Part shown: positions 55,380 to 64,000 of the stretch, piece by piece | Numbering within the stretch: the first letter of the stretch is position 1 | Layout of the letters: each line of letters starts with the position of its first letter | Assembly (NCBI GenBank): GCA_039583875.1 | Contig: CM077161.1 | Coordinates: 67,275,885-67,339,884 of the forward strand | Reading direction: 5' to 3' | Source: Platanthera guangdongensis | Lineage: Eukaryota > Streptophyta > Magnoliopsida > Asparagales > Orchidaceae | Length of the DNA stretch: 64,000 nucleotides | Program-made: the position numbers and the translations under genes | Notes under the pieces: generated by a model | The model's database searches: none | Told to the model about the DNA's origin: nothing | The model's input: only the letters and a program-made list of their open reading frames with translations

Positions 55380-58300
55380 ATCCAAGTGGCCATACCCCAA
55401 CATGGTACTTGTATAGTGGATGTTCCAGACATATGACTGGAACAAGGGGACTACTGAAGGACTATATTCCAATCAAAAATGGTCCTAAAGTGACCTTTGG
55501 TGGTTCTGAAAAAGGAATCGTCAAAGGGTTTGGTAATATTTCTTCAAACCTTGTTACCATTACTCAAGTGGCTTATGTTAAAGGGTTGAAACACAACCTT
55601 ATAAGTATAAGTCAGTTAAGTGATGTAGGGTATGACATCTCATTTGTTAAAAATGGTTGTCATATCAAGAGGTCAAGTGATCAAGAGATCATTTTGACAG
55701 GATATAGAAAGAGGAATGTCTACTGTCTAGATATTATGATTGAGAACAATGGTTCTCCTGTTTGTCTTGTAGCTGATGAGATAGTCTCTCACTGTGTCAA
55801 GTGGCACAAGAGGCTAGCTCATCTTAACTACAAGACTATTAGCAAACACTTTAGCAAAGAGTTAGTGAGGAATGGTCCTCAAGTTAAGTGTGTTAAAGAT
55901 GGCATTTGCTCAGCTTGTCAAAAGGGCAAGCAGACTAAATCCACCTTTAGAAGCATAGATAACAAAGATGCTGTGAGATGTTTATACCTCTTGCATATGG
56001 ATCTCTTTGGTCCAATGCCAGTTCACAGCTTAGGTAGGAAGGTCTATACCTTTGTAGTTGTTGATGACTACTCAAGGTTTTCCTGGGTGTTCTTCTTAAG
56101 GCAGAAATCTGAAACACCTAGTGTCTTCTACAGCTTTGTCAAGCAAATTCAGAATGAACTAAATAGTACTGTGGTCAAAATTAGAAGTGACAATGGTACT
56201 GAGTTTCAGTCTGAAAGCATGACAAAACTATGTGAAGACTTTGTGATATTTCAAGAATTCTCTTCACCTAGAACACCTCAGCAAAATGGCATTGCTGAAA
56301 GGAAGAATAGGACCTTGATAGAGGCTGGTAGAACCCTACTTAGTGATACATCACTGCCAGAATATTTCTGGGCTGAAGCAGTTAACACTGCATGCCATGT
56401 GATAAATAGGGCTACCATCACTAAAAGGCTAAACAAGACCCCCTATGAAGTAGTGAAAGGCAGGAAACCAAACCTATCCTATTTTAGGATCTTTGGTTGT
56501 AAATGCTTCATACTTAACAATGGGAAGTCTTACTTAACAAAGTTTGCTGGCAAGTCCCAAGAGGGAATATTTGTTGGGTACAGCAATAATAGTAAGGCTT
56601 ATAGAGTCTACAACTTGACTACACAAGTTGTAGAAGAATCAGTGCATGTAGTTTTTGATGAGACAAAACTTATTAACAATGAGTTGTCTAGCAATGTATG
56701 CAGCCCCACAGGTTTGATAAAAAATTTGGACAAGCTTACTATAGAAGAAGTACCAGCTGCTAGACAGCAAGGAGAGGAAAGTAGCTGCTGTTCAGGGGGA
56801 GAACTACATGTGCCAGTTGCTGAAGAAATCCAAGGTATACAGCATGATGCAGATGCTGAAGAGGTTCAACCTGAAGCTAGGATACCTCCAGCCCACAGGC
56901 ATCTTAGAGATCATCCAGTAGAGCTGATTATTGGGGATCCAAGACAAGGAGTTCAAACAAGGAGCAGAAATCAGGATGCTGCAATCTATTCCAGCTTTTT
57001 GTCTTAAGTTGAACCTAAAAGATTTGAAGAAGCAATACAAGATCCACAATGGACTGAAGCTATGCAAGAAGAGCTAAATCAGTTCAAGAGATGCAAGGTC
57101 TGGGAATTGGTTCCAAAACCTAAAGACCACAATGTAATAGGAGTTAAGTGGATCTACAGAAATAAGATGGATGAACAAGGGGTCATCATAAATAATAAAG
57201 CAAGACTGGTTGCAAAAGGATATAGGCAAGAAGAAGGTATTGATTTTGATCAAACCTTTGCCCCAGTAGCCAGACTGGAGGCCATAAGGATGTTCTTGGC
57301 CTATGCAACCTATCAAGGATTCAAGGTTTACCAGATGGATGTCAAGTCAGCATTCTTAAATGATAATCTTAAAGAAGAAGTCTATGTGGAGCAGCCTTCA
57401 GGTTTTGTTGATCCAACTCTACCTCATTATGTCTATAGACTTAGGAAAGCTTTATATGGGTTAAAGCAAGCTCCTAGAGCTTGGTATGAAACCCTATCTA
57501 GTTTCCTCATTGAGAACAAGTTCTCAAGGGGGAAAATAGATAAGACTCTATTCCTTAGGGAATCTAGAGGCAAAGTCATACTTGTCCAAATATATGTAGA
57601 TGACATTATATTTGGGTCTACTGAAAGCAGCCTTTGCAAAAAGTTTGCAAAACTTATGCAAGGTCAGTTTGAAATGAGTAGTATGGGAGAGCTGAAGTTT
57701 TTCTTGGGTCTCCAAGTTAAACAGACTGAAAGTGGTTTGTCCATTTGTTAGTCCAAGTTCACCCTAGAACTCATAAGGAAGTATGGTATGGATTCATCCA
57801 GCACCATGAAGACTCCTATGGGGTCAAGTATGTCTCTTAGCAAGGATGATGCAGGGAAACCTGTGGATGAAACCTTGTATAGAGGGATAGTTGGCTCCCT
57901 ATTGTACTTAACTGCTAGTAGACCAGACATCATGTATGCTACATGTGTTTGTGCCAGGTATCAAGCCTGCCCCAAAGAGTCTCACTTGACTGCACTCAAG
58001 AGAATTTTGAGATATCTAAAGGGCACTCCCTATCTAGGCCTCTAGTACCCTAGGAATGGAGACTTTGATCTAACAGGTTATTCAGATGCAGACTTTGTAG
58101 GATGCAAAGAGGATAGAAAGAGCACTACTGGAACCTGTCAATTCCTAGGTGGAAGACTAATTTCATGGAGCAGCAAAAAGCAGACTAGTGTGGCTATCTC
58201 CACAGCTGAGTCAGAGTATGTGGCTGCAGGAAGTTGCTGTGCTCAACTTCTGTGGATTCAACATCAGCTAGAGGACTATGGATTTCAGGTAAGTAGAACT

Positions 58301-58537
58301 CCACTTTACTGTGATTCTACAAGTGCTATTTCAATAGCTAACAACCCTGTATCTCATAGTAGGACAAAACATATTGAGATTAAATATCACTTTCTTAGAG
58401 AACATGTACAAAGAGAAGATATTTCACTTGAATATGTTAAAACAGATGAACAAGTAGCTGATATGTTTACTAAGCCACTAGAAGAAGCTAATTTCAATAG
58501 ATTCAAAATTGAACTAGGTATGATAAACTTAGACTAA
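55370..58537 (+). pseudogene. pol: SIRE-A pol (PR-IN-RT-RH), three stops
   Basis: One 1,056-codon frame. Protease: WYLYSGCSRHMTG, in which the catalytic Asp of DSG is Tyr (55412-55414). Integrase: WHKRLAH and CSACQKGK zinc head; triad Asp in MDLFGP (55999), Asp in SDNGTEF (56189) and Glu in NGIAERKNR (56296). [30 protein letters not shown] and YVDD (57593-57604). RNase H: SDADFVGC and AESEYVAAG. Stops at 57005-57007, 57749-57751 and 58043-58045; the SIRE-B protein has Gln, Gln and Trp at these places. No frameshift. Start codon is not clear; the frame opens at the gag overlap. Confidence 0.95.
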
Positions 58538-59050
58538 GTTTACAGACTAGAAAATTAACTAAGCAAAATGGTGTCGACACATAGACAAGTCTATGTCGAC
58601 ACAGAATAGTGGTGTCGACACTTCAGGAAAAACGTGTCGACATATCTAGGAATGTAGTGTCGACACTTCAGAATGTTAGTGTCGACACATGTCAAGTAGG
58701 TGTCGACACATCCAATATGGTGTCGACACTTATGTTTTACTCAGAATTTTCTAAGTAAAGTCTCGACGATGTGTCGAGTTATGTTGTGTCGACACATAAC
58801 CAAGTGTCGACACATAATATCTGTTGCCTAAACTTGTGTCGACACATGTGTGTCGAGACATTATAAGTCTGTGTCGATACTTATTGCCAGTGTCGACACA
58901 TGTTAAGCTAGCTGTCCCGCCTGTTCATCTTCAAAAATAGACAGGTATAAATAGGGTTCTGTCTTTGATTGTCGACACGCTTTCAAAGTTTCGAGACCAA
59001 AACTCTTGTGTCGACATTTCTCTCTTCTAAAGACAAATTCTCAAACCCTA
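58538..59050 (+). promoter_or_regulatory. Putative ORF3 promoter of SIRE-A
   Basis: 513 noncoding bases between pol and ORF3. From 58570 to 58905 there are about 13 copies of GTGTCGACAC or close variants, the LTR motif of this element; then TATAAATAG at 58946-58954, identical to the LTR TATA box; then two more motif copies; then the ORF3 ATG at 59051, ~100 bases after the TATA box. The order array-TATA-leader matches the LTR. Promoter activity is inferred, not shown. Confidence 0.6.
58946..58954 (+). promoter_or_regulatory. TATA box before ORF3
   Basis: TATAAATAG, ~97 bases before the ORF3 ATG, same nine bases as the LTR TATA box at 52306. Confidence 0.6.
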
Positions 59051-61888
59051 ATGGCTCCCAAGCTCGAGGAAAACGTCAACGAAGGCTACGAACTTGTGCG
59101 CGGCGCATTCGACGATGGCGATCAAGATATCAAGTCAGTGGTTACCCTAGTCAGCGATTCAGTACTAGAATACTTGGTTTCAGAACCAACCAAGATATGG
59201 AAGAAGGAAGTGCTTGAATTCCTTACTGGAGCTACAGTTGATGACTCTGGATATAGAATCAAATCCAGAGTGCATGGATCCAAAGTCAAGGTCTCACCAA
59301 TTAGTCTAAGGAAGGTACTCCAGCTACCTAAGACTCAAGAAGAAGAAGAAGTTTCTACATCCAAGACCAGGGAAGCTTTGGTCTGGTGTGGTCTTGATTC
59401 TAAGATGAAGATAGGTTCTGTCTTTAATAGAAAAGGCATGAACAGTCAAGGAAAATTTCTGTCAGAGATAGTGGGCAAGGTCATTCTCAGTAAGACTGGA
59501 GGGCATGACAGGGTGTCAGCCTCCATGTTCAATGTCATGACCAGAATTATCTTCAACCTAAAAACAGATTGGTCAATGGTTATCTATGAGAAGATAAAGG
59601 AAAGTCTGAAGAAGCCCAATCTGGGCAGAATACTTAGTCTCTACCTGGCTGGAACAATACCAGAGGTAATGAGCACTGCTGCAGGTAGCAAAATCAACCA
59701 CATGAGAAAGATGGATATGAGGATCTTTTCAAGGTGGGAAAGAGTGTTGTCCAAGGAAGTGGCAACCCCAGAAAAGCCAGTATCTGCAAAATAAATTCCT
59801 CCTAAGAAGAAGAGAAAGACTGTGCAAGTGGCACAAGAGTCCTCAAGCAGTTCTGAGAGTGAAGAACAGGTGGTGTTCACACCTGATGATCAGGAGGAAG
59901 AGACAGTAGTCAAGTCTCCTGCTCCTCAAGAGACTGCTGAGATCCAGGGGGAGCTGCCTCATGCTAGCCCCATCCATAGGGATCACAGCCAGGGGGAGCT
60001 TCCAGTAGTAGAAGAACCATCTACTCTGGACAGTGAGCAAACCACTACCATCATCCAAGAGGTACTCATTGATCTAAATACATTGAAATTTTCTATAGTA
60101 GATTCTGATTTGTCTGATGTATATCAGCAAACTCAGCAACACAGTCAAGAACCAGATGTTGTTATCCAAGACACATCTGCTGTACTGGGAGTAGTTCCTG
60201 ATCAAGTAATTGAAGAACCAAGAACTTCTCCTGCACAGTCACCTCCTGAATACACAATGGAAGACCTCTTTCTGAATTTAGATCAAGAGGATTTTGACAT
60301 GGACAAGGTTGCTGCTGAAGATAAGAGTGCTGCTGCTGAGGGGGAGCACATGTCAGTTCAGGATGAGCCTTTAAGGCCAGAGACTGAGAAGGCACTTGAT
60401 GTGCAAGCTGAAAAATCAGAGAGCCCTAAAAATAGAGTTGATATTGCAAGCACCTCTGCCTCTGAAGATGAGGAGAGTGCTAGGGCTAAAAAGAAGAAAC
60501 TCTTTGTATTCAAGAGAAGAAGTCAGAGCTACAAGAAAGCCCTACAATCCATTGCCCCACAGCCTATAGTTCAGCAAGCCCCAACTGCTGACTATAGTGC
60601 TTTACTGATTGCACTACAGATCAAAATGGATGAACAAAGGAAAGCCATAGAGGCTTATGTTGATGCAGGGCACAGATCATTACAGTTTGATCTTGCTCAA
60701 GATATAAAATCTATAAGGTTTGAGATGAATCTCAACAAGAAAGAAATGACTGACTGCTTCCACAAGGGTGGGAATGTAGTAGTTTATTTGGCTACTCACC
60801 AGGAGAAGATCAAGACTCAGGTAGATGATATAACATTAAAACAAGGATATGTGCTGGAGAATCAGTTAAGAATGAATGATAATTTGACTGCCTCCCACAA
60901 TGCTATAGTCACTGAATTGAAGAATAAGACTGCTGAATCTTCTACATCTGCTGATGTTAAGGCTGGCTTTGACAAAGTTTTCCAAGAAGAAATCCAAGCT
61001 GTAAAGACTGCAATACAGGATTCCCAGAAAGCCATCTCAGAACAGCTTACAAAGCTTAAACCTTACTTTAAAGATGGAATCAGGTATTTGAATAGTCAGA
61101 TTAGATTTCAAAAGGATGATGTAAGAGACCATGTGGCCCAAGAAGTCATAAAGGGTGAGAGAGTATTAGTCAAGGCTAGCTCTGACCATGCCAAATGGAT
61201 CTCTAACTCCATCAGAGCTACTCTAGGCTATCCTCCACTCTGTGATGATGATAATGTTGCTGAATCAGGGATTCAAAGTGCATATCTTGGAGGTGAGCAA
61301 CCAGAGGTAGCTCAAGTGATTTATCCACCTCCAGATTTTGAAATGATTCATGCAGATGTCAGCACAATGTATAGCCCAACTGCAGGAAAGTCAAATGTTG
61401 TTCTGGAAAAGGTTGTTCAACCTATTACTGCAGCTATGCAAGAGGCATTAGAAAAAGAAGAAGAGACAAGGCTGTCAAAGAAGAGGTTTAGGGAACTAGC
61501 AGAACAAAAGCCAGATTTTGAACAGTGGAGCCCTACCTCTAGGAATATAATTCTAACTGCCTGGAAAGCTGCCAAAGACAACATGAATGACAGGAACAAG
61601 TGGTTCTCAGAAGCAGAATGGAGGAAGCATGAGATCAGGCAGGAAGCCATTGTCCAGTACAGAAGAAAGGCTAAGTTAGGAAAGCTACCTCCTACTGCAG
61701 TGGAGCCTAGCAAGTACTTTCCTAAGCCCTATCATTATTTTGAGAGGCAGAAAATCAAGGCTGAAGAACTCAAGAAGAAAGATCTCAAAGGCAAGAAGCC
61801 TGCTGATACTGAGCATGCTGCTGCTGCTGTCAAAGCTCAAGTCCAACCTGGCAAAGGAATTGTTATTAAAGAACCTGACCGGAACTAA
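59051..61888 (+). CDS. SIRE-A ORF3 (unknown function), one internal stop
   Basis: Start ATG 59051 (MAPKLEENVNEGYEL) chosen because it follows the TATA-leader and begins the conserved part; 946 codons. Codons 1-247 form a globular domain (LEYLVSEPTKIWKKEVLEF, SKVKVSPISLRKVLQLP) that resembles the putative plant transposon protein domain found in many retroelement ORFs. A TAA at 59792-59794 (codon 248) is followed by PPKKKRKT, a classical nuclear-signal pattern; then an acidic Pro/Glu region (59830-60450), AKKKKLFVFKRR, a long coiled coil (about 60600-61200) and a basic C-terminus. The stop may be a decayed Gln or a readthrough point; a sense codon or a separate start at 59822 are alternatives. 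No clear signal peptide or transmembrane segment, so the env label is doubtful. It is in frame with pol. Confidence 0.82.
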
Positions 61889-62174
61889 ACTAAGAATAGA
61901 CTTGAAGAATGTTGTAATCTTTTACATATAAACATTTTTGTAAATCATTGAAGATGTATTAGAAAAATGTTAGAACAATATATGATAAATATATTTCATG
62001 ATTGTTCAGAAGAATGTGTCTATTTCTTGTTTGTTCTGCAATGATGAATGTGTATACATGTGTGCATTATTACATGTTTAAGTTTACCCTGTTGACATAA
62101 TCCTGCTTTTCATCATTTTATAATTTTTTAATTATGAGTGGTGTATATCATTGACTAAGGGTTATGACTTCTCC
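61889..62174 (+). other. 3' noncoding part of SIRE-A
   Basis: AT-rich sequence between ORF3 and the polypurine tract. No gene or motif array is visible in it. Confidence 0.8.
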
Positions 62175-62188
62175 AAATAGGGGGAGAT
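62175..62188 (+). other. SIRE-A polypurine tract
   Basis: aaatagggggagat immediately before the 3' LTR TGTTGGGTAC. Confidence 0.9.
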
Positions 62189-64000
62189 TGTTGGGTACAT
62201 TAGTCAAATGTACCTGATTTGAAGAAGCCTCACCCAACTCAATAATATACATCATAATGTATTTGATGTATGTTTGAGTTACTTGTGCAGGTTAGGTATT
62301 CACTGGACTGAAGCTAAAACTTTCTAAGTCCATGTGTCGACACCCAGAGGGAAAGTGTCGACACTTGAGAAAGCTTGTGTCGACACCCAGACAAGCAGTG
62401 TCGACACTTGGAGTCATTGTGTCGACACTTGGGATGCAGAGTCGACACCAGACATAAAGTGTCGACACAAGGATCTGTGTCGACACTCAGTGAAGAAGAA
62501 TGCAGAGAAGCAGTGTCGACACTTAGCAGAAGTGTCGACACCTAGAGGAGCAGTCTACACCAGAAAGTGTCGACACTTGGAGCTGTGTCGACACTCAGCA
62601 AAAGTCTGCAGAGTCTAAGTACATGTGTCGACACTCAACACAATGTGTCGACACTATGCTGAAGAGCCAGCATTTGAAGAATGTGTCGACACTCAGCACA
62701 ATGTGTCGACACACTATCAGAAGAGTCAACACTTGAAGTAAGTGTCGACACCCAGCATAATGTGTCGACACTTAGCTAAAGACTCAACACTTGAAGAAAG
62801 TGTCGACACAAGGAGCTGTGTCGACACTTAGTAAAGAACAGGAAGAGCAGCAAATTATTCTAAGTACATGTGTCGACACTATGGGAATGTGTCGACACTC
62901 AGCTGAAGTCTCAAAGACAAGAAGGTGTGTCGACACAAGGAGCTGTGTCGACACTCAGCAAGATTCAATATAGAAGACTATGTGTCGACACCAAGAAGCA
63001 GTGTCGACACTAGACAGATTTAACACAAGAAGTTGTGTCGACACAATGGAGATGTGTCGACACTTAGAAGAATACAGCATAAGCTAGAAGAATAAGTACT
63101 TGTGTCGACACTCAATTTCAGTGTCGACACATGCAGAAGAATCAGTGTTGAGACATACAAGGAATTGTGTCGACACCTTGTAAACTTGTGTCGACACTTA
63201 TACAACATGTGTCGACACTTGGACTATAAGTGTCGACACTTAAAGACAGAAAGTCTCGACACTTATAAACAGTTAGAGATTTTCAAGAAGTGACTGGTTG
63301 ACATGACAGCTGCCGATCCAGCCGGTCTACAGCAACTGTCAGAGATGTCAGAAGTCAGTTATGAACCGGACCAGCCGGTTACCATGAAGAAGGGCTATAA
63401 ATAGACACCCACAGTTTACAGAAACTGTTGTTGAAAGAATTGATCAAGTGATTAACAAGTGGCACAGATTATTCAAGTAATCAGAAAAGTGGTACACAAA
63501 GTATCAACACAAGAAGATCTTGTATTCCATCTGCAGATCTAAGAAGTTGGAGAGAGAGGGCTCCATCCAAGAAATCAGCCTCAGGAACTAGGCTGAGATA
63601 GAGGATTCAGAATCAATTCTGGATTTTAAGTGGCAGAGGTCAAGGAATAACTGCAGAGGATTCAGCCTTATTCAGTTCTACTCAAGAAGCTTTGAAGAAA
63701 GCTAAGTCAGGGTGAATCCAGCTGAGTTCTTCCAAGAACTCATCAAGAATCTCTCAACTCCCCTCCTGTAATTCTGAGTTGTAGAGTCATTATCTGTATT
63801 ACATTTGTAACTTGTAGGATCCATTGGATCTGAGTGATTGTAAGCCTATATTTATAAAGGCTGAGGGTAGGGCTTGTTAGCCTGAGTGTAGGAGATATAG
63901 ATCTCTGAGTGTAGGCCTTGGATTGGCTGAGTGTAGGCCTTGATTGGCTGAGTGTAGGCTTTGGGATAAAGCTGAGTGTAAGGCTTTGGGCCTGAGGTAG
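62189..64000 (+). repeat. SIRE-A 3' LTR, cut by window end
   Basis: Aligns with 51097 to about 52910 of the 5' LTR, with the same GTGTCGACAC array (62334-63250) and TATAAATAG (63396-63404). About 300 bases of the LTR lie past the window. Confidence 0.95.

Larger units (their letters stand above)
51097..64000 (+). mobile_element. SIRE-A: young SIRE-type copia, runs off the window
   Basis: Sense-strand element with 5' LTR 51097-53205, gag, pol, ORF3, polypurine tract and 3' LTR from 62189 to beyond 64000. Comparing the 1,812 shared LTR bases by hand I count about 21 substitutions and one 2-base indel (~1.2%), so the insertion is recent. The 5' flank atttc should recur after the 3' LTR outside the window. 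Inserted in the chromovirus E integrase. The element is nearly intact but every coding part has at least one disabling change. Confidence 0.95.

Noticed and set aside
59051..61888. ORF3 as a proven envelope gene of a virus-like element
   Set aside because: No signal peptide, fusion peptide or transmembrane anchor is evident, and a nuclear-signal-like KKKRK is present. Only the position after pol fits the label.

Overview
This window is a stretch of plant nuclear genome, almost certainly angiosperm and probably eudicot, made of LTR retrotransposons nested inside one another. The evidence is Ty1/copia SIRE/Maximus-type elements (gag, pol and a third ORF after pol), Ty3/gypsy chromoviruses with a chromodomain after the integrase, TG...CA LTRs, primer-binding sites of the TGGTATCAGAGC type (initiator Met tRNA) and a tRNA-derived SINE. 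I found no intact host gene, rRNA gene, tRNA gene or CRISPR array. The species cannot be named from the sequence alone.

Layout. 1-513 is LTR-like debris. 514-6270 is a gag-only Ty3/gypsy element (TR-GAG type) with two ~2.1 kb LTRs. 6271-9120 holds a copia LTR end and an antisense gypsy LTR plus integrase fragment. 9128-9583 is a head-to-head pair of SINEs. From 9594 to ~35336 runs one large chromovirus (A) split by later insertions: a relic with an inverted-repeat-rich copia LTR (~11.2-13.3 kb), a complete antisense SIRE element (SIRE-B, 14919-27234) and a 2.8 kb solo LTR (29318-32121, TSD GTACT). 35340-37461 is another gypsy pol fragment (D), cut by an antisense SIRE fragment (37462-~39660). 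39660-42532 is a rearranged chromovirus end (C) with fold-back copies of its integrase C-terminus. 42533-51096 is chromovirus E with a 3.6 kb LTR; an antisense copia fragment (48173-49868) sits where its reverse transcriptase should be. 51097 to beyond the window end is SIRE-A, a young sense-strand element inserted in the integrase gene of E.

How the parts work. In each element gag makes the particle, pol supplies protease, integrase, reverse transcriptase and RNase H, and the LTRs supply promoter and ends. All coding sets here are broken. SIRE-A is closest to intact: about 1.2% LTR divergence by hand count, one stop in gag, three in pol, one in ORF3, and loss of the catalytic Asp of the protease.

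The most interesting signal is not a gene. Several LTR families that are not related by coding sequence each carry a dispersed array of a short, family-specific, often CpG-containing inverted repeat in the LTR, upstream of the TATA box where one is visible: GTGTCGACAC in SIRE-A, TTCGTCGA/TCGACGAA in SIRE-B, GTTGAGTGA/TCACTCAAC in the 11.6 kb relic, GACACGGGCGTGTC in the TR-GAG element and (reverse complement) in the solo LTR, GACCGCGCGGTC in the small copia. In SIRE-A and SIRE-B the element's own motif array is repeated a second time, with a TATA-like box, directly before ORF3, and in SIRE-B a third time inside gag. This suggests an internal ORF3 promoter that mirrors the LTR and a fast-changing binding-site code. 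Function is inference.
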